Positions 7,092-13,391 of a DNA stretch of 23,953 nucleotides are shown in pieces (the first letter of the stretch is position 1; every line of letters starts with the position of its first letter). Made by a program: the position numbers and the translations under genes. The notes under the pieces were generated by a model. That model was not told the DNA's origin, did not search any database, and saw nothing but the letters and a program-made list of their open reading frames with translations. This stretch comes from a virus: IMG/VR virus record IMGVR_UViG_3300031772_000280, positions 1 through 23,953 of that record; one strand, given 5' to 3'.

Positions 7092-8084
7092 ATGGCAATC
7101 ACAGTTTATGGAGACATTACCCCGCGTACCGCTGCTTACGCAGTGGCTCAGTTGCTCAAAAGAGCTCTTCCTTACCTCGTACTTGAAAAATGGGGACAAG
7201 CATATCCTATCCCATCGAACAGCACAAAGGTAGCGAAATTCCGTCGGTATGAGGCACTTCCTCTTGCGACCACACCACTTTCTGAGGGCGTAACTCCTTC
7301 AGGTAAAAACCCTGTAGTAACAGACTACACTGCAACACTGGCACAGTATGGCGATTTCGTCATTATCACTGACGTAATTATGGATACCCATGAAGATCCA
7401 GTCCTGCAACAGTATATGCAGATCATCGCAGAACAAGCTGCTCAGACCGTTGAGTCTGTACGTTTCAACATCCTGAAAGCTGGTACAAACGTTTTCTATG
7501 CAAACGGGACAGTTCGTACAGACGTTAATACGGCTATTACCCTGGGTATGCAGCGCAAGATTACTCGTGCATTCAAACGTCAGAACGCTGGTTACATTAC
7601 TCAGCAGACTGCAAGTTCTCCTTCGTATGGAACACTGCCAACACGCGCTGGTTACATTGGTTACATTCATCCAGATGTCGAGAACGATGTACGCGCAATT
7701 TCTGGATTTAAAGATGCTGTAAACTATGCATCGCAGGTCCCTGCTGACGAGTTCGAAATTGGCGCAGTTGAGGATACACGTTATATCCGTTCTACCGTAG
7801 CAACTTCGTTTGCTGATGGTGGCGGTGCAAAAGGTCTGATGGTTTCGACTACTGGCGTTTTGGCTGACGTATACCCTATCCTGTTCTTTGCAAAAGATGC
7901 TTATGGTCTGGTTCCACTGAAGGGTAAAGATTCTATTACCCCTATGGTTAAGAATCCGAATCAGCCAGTACAGGGTGATGAATTGGGTCAGAGAGGGTTC
8001 GTAAGCTGGAAGGTAATGACCACAGCTGTTATCCTTAACCAACTCTGGATGGCACGTCTTGAGTGTGCAGCAACAGAACTATAA
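7092..8084 (+). CDS. Major capsid protein, N4-gp56-like family
   Basis: The 330-residue product resembles major capsid proteins of the N4-gp56 family (HK97-type fold, the main shell subunit). Recognisable text includes an N-terminal 'TAAYAVAQLLKRALPYLVLEKWGQAYPIP', the 'KVAKFRRYEALPL' strand, 'PLSEGVTPSG' at about residues 63-72 and 'TATLAQYGDFVIITDV' at about 80-95. The central 'GYIGYIHPDVENDVRAI' and late 'GFVSWKVMTTAVILNQLWMARLE' segments also fit. It lies directly after the scaffold with AGGAG at 7081-7085. Codon use looks richer in G/C-ending codons than the tail genes, as expected for the most highly expressed gene. Confidence 0.92.
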   Translation: MAITVYGDITPRTAAYAVAQLLKRALPYLVLEKWGQAYPIPSNSTKVAKFRRYEALPLATTPLSEGVTPSGKNPVVTDYTATLAQYGDFVIITDVIMDTHEDPVLQQYMQIIAEQAAQTVESVRFNILKAGTNVFYANGTVRTDVNTAITLGMQRKITRAFKRQNAGYITQQTASSPSYGTLPTRAGYIGYIHPDVENDVRAISGFKDAVNYASQVPADEFEIGAVEDTRYIRSTVATSFADGGGAKGLMVSTTGVLADVYPILFFAKDAYGLVPLKGKDSITPMVKNPNQPVQGDELGQRGFVSWKVMTTAVILNQLWMARLECAATEL

Positions 8085-8095
8085 TATTAACCTAA

Positions 8096-8123
8096 GGGGT
8101 CTATCGGAATACCGATAGACCTC
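8096..8123 (+). other. Perfect stem-loop between capsid and accessory protein genes
   Basis: GGTCTATCGG (8098-8107) pairs fully with CCGATAGACC (8112-8121) around an AATA loop. G8097-U8122 and G8096-C8123 extend the stem to 12 pairs. No run of T follows (TCCACAACTT), so this is not a classical intrinsic terminator. A stabilising or processing hairpin at the capsid mRNA 3' end, or a partial attenuator, is inferred. Confidence 0.8.
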
Positions 8124-8149
8124 CACAACTTATTAAAAGGAGAATTACC

Positions 8150-8653
8150 ATGTTATATTATGCTTCAGCAGTAGGACTTGGCGATGTTTTTGGTTCAGTA
8201 CTAAGATCGATTATCGGTACACGTAATTTTATTAGCGGGGCTCTTGGTGTTGGCACAAACAAACACCATATTGATCTTGACGCTGCAGTTGATTTTTGTA
8301 TTGATGGTGTACTTAAACACGTAGCTATTACCGCAGACTGTTTTACACATACCGACGTAACAGTTCAGCCTGCATATACAACTAAAGCATATCTTTGCTG
8401 CTTTGATGCAAGCGGTACAGCTTTGGTTGTTGCTGGTAATGCGTGTACTACGGATTCTGGTTTGGTTAATATTACTTCTAATACTGGTGTAGCTAAACTT
8501 CCTCCAGTACCCGCAGGTTATTGCCCAATTGGTTATGTTAAAGTAGTAACAGCAAATACTACGTTTACTCCTGGTACATCTGACCACGATAAAGCTGCAT
8601 GCACATTTACTTTTGTTGATCTGTCTTGCATTCCAGCATCTACAGTAGTGTAA
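8150..8653 (+). CDS. Probable capsid accessory / decoration protein
   Basis: The 167-residue product follows the capsid gene. It has the beta-rich, Thr/Val/Ala-rich make-up of small capsid accessory proteins found behind N4-gp56-type capsids. 'LDAAVDFCIDGVLKH' (about 45-59), 'YLCCFDASGTALV' (about 82-94), and 'KLPPVPAGYCPIGYVKVVT' (about 122-140) match my memory of that group. It has eight cysteines, unusual for a cytoplasmically assembled phage protein. No enzyme motif or clear membrane span is seen. Decoration or shell stabilisation is inferred from position and pattern. AAAAGGAG precedes ATG 8150. Confidence 0.68.
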   Translation: MLYYASAVGLGDVFGSVLRSIIGTRNFISGALGVGTNKHHIDLDAAVDFCIDGVLKHVAITADCFTHTDVTVQPAYTTKAYLCCFDASGTALVVAGNACTTDSGLVNITSNTGVAKLPPVPAGYCPIGYVKVVTANTTFTPGTSDHDKAACTFTFVDLSCIPASTVV

Positions 8654-8667
8654 GGGGGAAATAAACC

Positions 8668-9114
8668 ATGTCAACCAAAGTTAGTGTAATGTCCAAAGCA
8701 CATAATCCCGATCAAATTGATCTTTTTGAAGCGATTCTAAATGATATGACGACACTGCGTACAGCACTCGCAGCCTCAGATATGGTTGCGTTTGTGGCTA
8801 ATGTTACTGCGATGCAAGCGGATATCGCAGCATTGAGAGGATGTTTGCTTAGGGTCCAAGCTGATGAATCAGCCTTGCGCACAACAGTAGCAGCTGTCCA
8901 GACCGATGTAGCGGCTATATACACTGGGTACGCAGCTCTGGTAGCAAAACTTAATTTAGATGTTGGTGTAACCGACGCAGACTATGCTAATCCAGCGGCT
9001 AAGACTTCTGCTGCTCCTGCAGCATTAACCTCGTCTGCTCCAGCAGCTGTTACGTCTGCAGTTCCAGCAGCTATTTCTGTTACTGATCCAGACGCGCTTA
9101 CTCTTATTATGTAG
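8668..9114 (+). CDS. Ala-rich coiled-coil structural protein with Pro/Ala repeat tail
   Basis: The 148-residue protein has residues ~18-95 helical with coiled-coil spacing (LRTALAASDM, VTAMQADIAALRGCLL, LRTTVAAVQTDVAAI). It then has 'LVAKLNLDVGVTDADYAN' (about 91-108), a segment shared by many phage capsid-associated proteins. From residue 113 a Pro/Ala-rich tail of three 8-residue repeats leads to SVTDPDALTLIM. A virion accessory role with the preceding gene is inferred, since both sit between the capsid gene and the terminator. GGGGGA at 8653-8658 serves as ribosome binding site. No function is proposed beyond this. Confidence 0.7.
   Translation: MSTKVSVMSKAHNPDQIDLFEAILNDMTTLRTALAASDMVAFVANVTAMQADIAALRGCLLRVQADESALRTTVAAVQTDVAAIYTGYAALVAKLNLDVGVTDADYANPAAKTSAAPAALTSSAPAAVTSAVPAAISVTDPDALTLIM
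9004..9075 (+). repeat. Three degenerate 24-bp repeats encoding an 8-residue Pro/Ala unit
   Basis: Units at 9004-9027, 9028-9051 and 9052-9075 encode TSAAPAAL, TSSAPAAV and TSAVPAAI. A fourth, decayed unit (SVTDPDAL) may follow. The DNA has diverged more than the protein, which suggests selection on the amino-acid pattern. Confidence 0.75.
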
Positions 9115-9119
9115 GAAGT

Positions 9120-9159
9120 AAACAGGGTGGGAACTCACGAGCCCACCCTGTTTTTATTT
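9120..9159 (+). terminator. Strong intrinsic terminator closing the capsid transcription unit
   Basis: A 12-bp stem (9120-9131 with 9142-9153, core ACAGGGTGGG / CCCACCCTGT), 10-base loop and T-rich tail (TTTTTATTT from 9151) lie 6 bases after the preceding stop. This is a textbook intrinsic terminator. Downstream neck and tail genes would receive only read-through transcripts, which would set capsid expression above tail expression. Confidence 0.93.
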
Positions 9160-9160
9160 G

Positions 9161-9166
9161 AAGGAG
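9161..9166 (+). promoter_or_regulatory. Shine-Dalgarno fixing the start at ATG 9173
   Basis: AAGGAG sits 6 bases before ATG 9173. It excludes the in-frame TTG at 9158, which lies inside the terminator T-tail and upstream of this site. Confidence 0.85.
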
Positions 9167-9172
9167 TCTATC

Positions 9173-9451
9173 ATGGGGATTTATTGTAAGGAAATGATTA
9201 AAATAGGTAAGGCATCAGATGGATATGTTATTGAGGTATGTGTCCCTAAGAAATGTGACGAAAAGAAAAAAGGTAGGATAGAACCTATGAGATCAATGGA
9301 ATTTGAGGAAATGTTTGTTGCTAAGAATGAGGATGAAGTAGCAGCAAAGATCAAAGAAATTCTTCCTAAACTTGACGGTGAATATAGTACAGAGAAAGAA
9401 TTTGCAGCAGCGTTTGGCAAAGCAGTAATGGAGGAAAAGGAAGATGATTAA
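9173..9451 (+). CDS. Small hypothetical phage protein
   Basis: The 92-residue protein starts MGIYCKEMIK. It is charged, with two apparent strands (KIGKASDGYVIEVCVP at about 10-25, then FEEMFVAKNEDEVAAKIKEIL at about 44-64). This 'nGyiv.v ... vf..~dEv' pattern occurs in many small phage proteins of unknown function located between capsid and neck genes. The C-terminus is Glu/Lys-rich (KAVMEEKEDD). Three Cys occur in the first 28 residues (C5, C23, C28) but do not form a recognisable zinc motif. The 3' end overlaps the next gene by 8 bases, indicating translational coupling. Confidence 0.75.
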   Translation: MGIYCKEMIKIGKASDGYVIEVCVPKKCDEKKKGRIEPMRSMEFEEMFVAKNEDEVAAKIKEILPKLDGEYSTEKEFAAAFGKAVMEEKEDD

Positions 9452-9707
9452 CAACTTCCCTCCACCTTCAGTAGTAAATGCAGTTCGTGATCTTGGGCAA
9501 CGTAGAGTAGATAAGATCATGAATGAAATGAATATTAAAGATATTCCAGAAGAGGAACTATGTGTTTTATCAGAAGAACATGGAGATTATTTTGTACTCT
9601 CAATTAATGGGGTTGTAAAACATCTACCAACTGGTGTAAAATTACATTTATCAGAAGCAGAGAAGCACGTTCTTCGGAACGCAAATATCATTGAAGAAAA
9701 GGAGTAA
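9444..9707 (+). CDS. Small hypothetical protein in the neck region
   Basis: The 87-residue product begins MINNFPPPSVVNAV. The N-terminal half is helical and charged (VRDLGQRRVDKIMNEMNIKDIPEEEL). The second half has two strands around 'YFVLSINGVVKHLPTGVKLHLSEAEKHVL'. It is not recognised. It overlaps the gene before it by 8 bases, with an AAGGAAG site inside that gene, and is followed 5 bases later by another small gene. The three form one small-gene cluster between capsid and connector. Confidence 0.72.
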   Translation: MINNFPPPSVVNAVRDLGQRRVDKIMNEMNIKDIPEEELCVLSEEHGDYFVLSINGVVKHLPTGVKLHLSEAEKHVLRNANIIEEKE

Positions 9708-9712
9708 CAGTT

Positions 9713-10072
9713 ATGAGTGAAGATTTTGGCTTCGGGCCTGGAGTAACCCAATCTGAGAACGAAAGTAAAGCAGTAGTAATCAACCCAAAGGGTCCAGGAA
9801 AGAACACAATTAAAGCGCAGAAACGGTATGATATTAGAATTGATCCTCAAGATGGAGAACCAAGAGATATCAAGATAGGCGTAAATGGTAAGGTGTATCA
9901 AATATGGAGAGGTGTAGTTGTAGCCGTTCCTGAGGAAGTAGTAGAAGTATTGAAGAATGCAGTTGCTGCAAAACTCGTTACCATGTTTGATCCAAAGAGT
10001 GGCGCACCTACTGGACAAGAATGGCAAGATCAATCAGCGGTCCCTTATTCTATCCTTAGAGGTCCTTACTAA
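9713..10072 (+). CDS. Conserved small phage protein of the neck cluster
   Basis: The 119-residue protein has a disordered, Gly/Ser/Asn-rich N-terminus and then a core (about 40-95): 'YDIRIDPQDGEPRDIKIGVNGKVYQIWRG' and 'VVVAVPEEVVEVLKNAV'. The 'v.vgvNG..y.I.RG..v.VPe.vv..L' pattern is one I associate with small proteins beside phage connectors. No biochemical role is known to me. AAAAGGAG lies 8-9 bases before ATG 9713. It is probably translated with the adaptor gene that follows. Confidence 0.72.
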   Translation: MSEDFGFGPGVTQSENESKAVVINPKGPGKNTIKAQKRYDIRIDPQDGEPRDIKIGVNGKVYQIWRGVVVAVPEEVVEVLKNAVAAKLVTMFDPKSGAPTGQEWQDQSAVPYSILRGPY

Positions 10073-10083
10073 GAGGTACGGTC

Positions 10084-10758
10084 ATGAACAAGAAAGAAAT
10101 ACGCAATGAGTTCAGAACATTGATTGATGATCTTATTCAACCTTATGGGTGGGATGATACTATTGTTGATGCATATCTATCTGAAGGGATGGATGCTCTT
10201 TGCGAGGATACTGGTTTTTTCATAGATTTTTCGAATTACAAAATTATAACCATAGCCAATACCCCTTCCTATGAAGTTGATGCTTCAGGTAGGGTCATTG
10301 AGGTTCTTGAAGTTTGGAACGCCACAACGAATACACGACTATCGCAGTTTGACGAAAGTGATCGTCCTGACTTGATCCCGATTTGGGACTCTCCAGCGAC
10401 TACACCTTTTTCATGGCAGTGCGATCAGGAAACAGGATTCATTACTATGTTTCCTGTACCTAGTACAGATGGTCAAATATTTAAACTGAGGGTGTGGCGT
10501 AGAGAAGTAATTCCATTTGAAGACCTGGGGGAGGAAGATAGCCCAAAGATTCCCCCTACTATTCATCGTGGGATTATTGAGTATGCAGCGTTTAAGGCTT
10601 ATATGCATCATGACCGCGAACAAACGAATATGCCTAAAGCGTTAGATCATAAAAATCTGTATGATATGTTGTATGTAGCACGAGGTAAGAAACTATTCAA
10701 GCGGCAAAAGGCAACGCATATTCGTTGCGCTCCTGACAAGTTATACACCTTTCGATAA
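10084..10758 (+). CDS. Head-tail adaptor (connector) protein
   Basis: The 224-residue protein resembles podoviral adaptors (P22 gp4 / T7 gp11 role), which bind under the portal and link it to the tail. The N-terminal helices (IRNEFRTLIDDLIQPYGWDD, then DAYLSEGMDALCEDTGFF, residues 6-46) and a central beta segment follow the expected pattern: 'YEVDASGRVIEVLEVWN' at about 63-79 and 'PVPSTDGQIFKLRVWR' at about 125-140. So do the C-terminal helices (IHRGIIEYAAFKAYMHHD, about 160-177). The name rests on pattern and gene order. The stop overlaps the next start (TAATG). Confidence 0.75.
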   Translation: MNKKEIRNEFRTLIDDLIQPYGWDDTIVDAYLSEGMDALCEDTGFFIDFSNYKIITIANTPSYEVDASGRVIEVLEVWNATTNTRLSQFDESDRPDLIPIWDSPATTPFSWQCDQETGFITMFPVPSTDGQIFKLRVWRREVIPFEDLGEEDSPKIPPTIHRGIIEYAAFKAYMHHDREQTNMPKALDHKNLYDMLYVARGKKLFKRQKATHIRCAPDKLYTFR

Positions 10759-11696
10759 TGGCAACTAAAACTATATCATATCAAAATTGTTTGGGTATAA
10801 ACACACGAAAGAATTTAGAAGATATTAAATCTCCTATAGCACCAAAGCCTTACCCTGCAGAGTTTGATGCATTGGCATATGAAGTTAGTGTTGCGAATAA
10901 TATTGATATTGACGCTGCTAGTATGCCCTCACGAAGAAACGGATTCGAAGCGTTAGATGAAGTCCCTACATATAGCCTATGGGCTAACCACGAAAAAACT
11001 ATAGCCTTTTGTGTAAGGAATTCGTTTATATGTCGGATCTTATTGGACCTTACATTCAACCCATTACGGGAGGTACAGAGCAATGATTTCATCTTCCAAG
11101 AAACTCCAGACGGTATATACGCATCTAATGGGCAATCCATTTACTGTATCAAGGATCTATCGGTTGATGATCTGCTTCTGGTAGACCAACCATTTAAAGC
11201 GCAAATGCCTGCATGCACTATTATGGAATATTTCCGTGGGCGTTTGTATGCAGTTGTTGGAAAGGTATTATGGTTTTCTGATGCGTTTAGATTCTTTAAA
11301 CGTGATATGAGAACTAATTTTAAAGTATTCCCCTACGACATTGATATGGTAGCTGCTACAATTGATGGACTGTATGTATCTGCAGGGGGAATTACTTATT
11401 TCCTCGTAGGGGATAATCCACATAAGTTTGATCTTCGTTCGATAGCTGGAGTAGGAGCTATACGAGGTAGTAGGGCTTATATCTCAGGGACAAGGATTAA
11501 AGAGGGTCTGTATACAGGGCTGGTTCCAGTATGGGCTACACCTGATGGAATATGCTACGGATACCCTGCGGGTAAACTATCAATACCAACAGCGAGTAAA
11601 TACATTATGCCAACCGGTTCTATAGGAGCAAGTCTTGTTAGACCAATGGAAGACAAACAAAATGGGTATACCCAAATTATTTCAACGGTAAGATAA
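10758..11696 (+). CDS. Tail protein, propeller-like (DNA stabilisation / nozzle candidate)
   Basis: The 312-residue protein starts at the ATG that shares a base with the adaptor stop. After ~70 residues it shows recurring strand units such as 'TYSLWANHEKTIAFCV', 'QETPDGIYASNGQSIYCI', 'YFRGRLYAVVGKVLWFSD', 'ATIDGLYVSAGGITYFLVG' and 'VWATPDGICYGYPAGKL'. They resemble blades of a beta-propeller. Podoviral tail proteins under the adaptor (P22 gp10, T7 gp12) contain propellers and plug or extend the channel. This one is shorter than either (472 and 794 residues). Function is inferred from position and fold pattern. Confidence 0.62.
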   Translation: MATKTISYQNCLGINTRKNLEDIKSPIAPKPYPAEFDALAYEVSVANNIDIDAASMPSRRNGFEALDEVPTYSLWANHEKTIAFCVRNSFICRILLDLTFNPLREVQSNDFIFQETPDGIYASNGQSIYCIKDLSVDDLLLVDQPFKAQMPACTIMEYFRGRLYAVVGKVLWFSDAFRFFKRDMRTNFKVFPYDIDMVAATIDGLYVSAGGITYFLVGDNPHKFDLRSIAGVGAIRGSRAYISGTRIKEGLYTGLVPVWATPDGICYGYPAGKLSIPTASKYIMPTGSIGASLVRPMEDKQNGYTQIISTVR

Positions 11697-11708
11697 AAGG
11701 AGAAGAAT

Positions 11709-12470
11709 ATGTCACTACGAGAAAGTACAGGGTTCAGAAATTTTAGGCAGCAGTATGGAAGTACCAAGCGCGGTTTGGCAGGTGGCATTCTCCAGATCTA
11801 TAGCGGGGCTCAACCCACAACTGCAGATGATGCTCCGAACGGATCGTTGCTTAATACAATCACATTGGCCTCAGGAACACATACACCTGAAACGCTGTCC
11901 TCAGGTACGGTAACGTTAACTGGTGGAGCTGCAGGATCAGTGGACACCATCACGGTTGATAGTATTGATATCCTGGGTGGGGCTGTTAATTACAATGCCT
12001 CTTTGACACAAACAGCCGCAGACGTTGCTGCTAAGATTAATACAACTCTGAGTTCTCCTGAGTACACAGCAACTGCTTCGGGTGCGATTATTACAATCAG
12101 TGCTGTACCAGGAACCGGTACACAACCAAATACAAAAGTTGTGGTATGTACATCTACAACGATTACAAACTCAACAGCTAATATGGCCAGTGGTGTTGCC
12201 TCAGTCAATGGCCTAACCTATGGACTTTCCGCAGCTGGTGTATTGGCAAAGTCTGGTATCTGGTCAGGTGTTGCTGTTCTTGACGGTACGCCTGGATGGT
12301 TTAGATTTGTTCGCGCTGCTGCTGATGCATCAGGTGCTTCGACTACAGCTATTCGTATTGATGGTAGTATTAGTTCATCAAGCGCAGACCTCAACATTAA
12401 CCCTTGCACAAGTATCAATGGTATCACACTGACAATTGATTCATTCACTTTTACCGAGGCTGCTGCATAA
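11709..12470 (+). CDS. Phage tail/appendage protein with inserted beta domain
   Basis: The 253-residue product has the frame of a widespread small phage structural protein. Its start is 'STGFRNFRQQYGSTKRGLAGGILQIYSGAQPTTADDA' (residues 6-42). Its end is 'GLTYGLSAAGVLAKSGIWSGVAVLDGTPGWFRFVR' (168-202), then 'STTAIRIDGSIS', 'ADLNI' and 'TIDSFTFT'. Between these lies an extra domain (about 58-165) rich in Thr, Ser and Gly. Its 'SVDTITVDSIDILGGAVNYNASLTQTAADVAAKINTT' resembles a separate beta-domain found on other virion proteins. No catalytic residues are seen. It probably forms part of the tail surface. AAAGGAGA precedes ATG 11709. Confidence 0.7.
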   Translation: MSLRESTGFRNFRQQYGSTKRGLAGGILQIYSGAQPTTADDAPNGSLLNTITLASGTHTPETLSSGTVTLTGGAAGSVDTITVDSIDILGGAVNYNASLTQTAADVAAKINTTLSSPEYTATASGAIITISAVPGTGTQPNTKVVVCTSTTITNSTANMASGVASVNGLTYGLSAAGVLAKSGIWSGVAVLDGTPGWFRFVRAAADASGASTTAIRIDGSISSSSADLNINPCTSINGITLTIDSFTFTEAAA

Positions 12471-12485
12471 TATTTCGGGGATAAT

Positions 12486-13391
12486 ATGACTCTTTCATAT
12501 GCATCTATTATATTCCCTGTACTGGGTGGTGCTGGCAGCAGCACTGCCCAGATGCAGTCTGGTTCAGGGGGTTTAACCTTCTCTGGGATATCTGGTTTTG
12601 GTAACACCTCACATAATAGTATAGGATCAGGTAGTCCAAAACTGACAGGTTTAGAAATAAACATCGTCGCTGGAGGGAACGGAAGTCTTGTACTTAATAG
12701 TATAGAGAGCACTGGAGCTGCACATATTGCCTCTAAATGTACAGGCAGCGTCAATGTAGCTAAACTTAGTAGTTATGGTCTTGGGTCAGTTGGTCAGGTA
12801 GGAAAAGGCAGTATTAGCTTAGATAAATTATTTGTAGTAGGATCTGCCCATTATATATCTTCAGCACAGGGAGCAATTATATTTCCCGTACTTGAAGCTG
12901 AGGGATATAGTTTTACAGAATTGTTTTATACTACAGTACTAAATCCGCTAAATGCTTCGGTTACAGAGTACACCAATTTTAATTTTAGTTCATACTGTGA
13001 ATTCCCTGCGAATAATTTCCTAGGGGCAAATAGTAACGGAGTGTTTAAACTCTTTACGGGAGATACAGATGATGGTAGTCTGATATCTGCAAGAATGGAG
13101 TTTGGTATAACAGATCTTAGTGACGAAAATAAGAAGCGCGTATGTGACGGATATATCAGTTATCGTGGGGATGGAACACTAGAGATCATGCTAGATGCTG
13201 ATGAACAGGGTAATTATGATATATACAATGTAGTACCTATCGGGGACATGCGGCTCAGAAACTATAGGTTTAAAACTAGTAAATATCGCCAAGGAAAACT
13301 CTGGACCTTAATAGTCCAGAACAAAGACGGTGCTAATTTGGATATAAATGAGATAGCTTTGTTTTATGATATCCTCTCACGGAGAATATAA
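12486..13391 (+). CDS. Tail protein with 21-residue repeats and a conserved C-terminal domain
   Basis: The protein has 301 residues. About residues 7-143 consist of seven repeats of the form G-x-[hydrophobic]-x-[hydrophobic]-x-x-[LI]-x-x-x-G-[SA], starting near 7, 28, 49, 66, 87, 108 and 129, which mostly gives a 21-residue period. The C-terminal half (about 150-301) carries a pattern I recall from podoviral and siphoviral tail proteins: 'NASVTEYTNFNFSSYCEF', 'NGVFKLFTGDTDDG', 'KKRVCDGYISYRGDGTLEIML', 'LWTLIVQNKDGANLDINEIALF' and a terminal SRRI. A structural tail role is well supported; its exact place is not. Its stop overlaps the next start (TAATG). Confidence 0.75.
   Translation: MTLSYASIIFPVLGGAGSSTAQMQSGSGGLTFSGISGFGNTSHNSIGSGSPKLTGLEINIVAGGNGSLVLNSIESTGAAHIASKCTGSVNVAKLSSYGLGSVGQVGKGSISLDKLFVVGSAHYISSAQGAIIFPVLEAEGYSFTELFYTTVLNPLNASVTEYTNFNFSSYCEFPANNFLGANSNGVFKLFTGDTDDGSLISARMEFGITDLSDENKKRVCDGYISYRGDGTLEIMLDADEQGNYDIYNVVPIGDMRLRNYRFKTSKYRQGKLWTLIVQNKDGANLDINEIALFYDILSRRI
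12504..12914 (+). repeat. Seven ~63-bp degenerate repeats encoding a 21-residue unit
   Basis: The repeats are clear in protein (GSLVLNSIESTG, GSVNVAKLSSYG, GSISLDKLFVVG, GAIIFPVLEAEG at exact 21-residue steps) but poorly conserved in DNA. The first and last units share the words IIFPVL. Confidence 0.8.

Noticed and set aside
7299-8042. Long open frame (247 codons) on the minus strand opposite the capsid gene
   Set aside because: It lies wholly within the well-supported capsid gene. Its product is rich in Cys, Ser and Arg and unlike any phage protein, and it has no suitable ribosome site. It results from the capsid gene's codon use.
8096-8130. Stem-loop after the capsid gene as an intrinsic terminator
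   Set aside because: No T-run follows the stem, and a genuine terminator exists at 9120-9159.
9158-9172. TTG start for the gene at 9173
   Set aside because: The codon lies within the terminator tail and upstream of the only good AAGGAG.
12218-12754. 178-codon minus-strand open frame across two tail genes
   Set aside because: It spans the end of one recognised gene and the start of the next, has no promoter or ribosome site, and has a low-complexity Pro/Ala/Leu composition.
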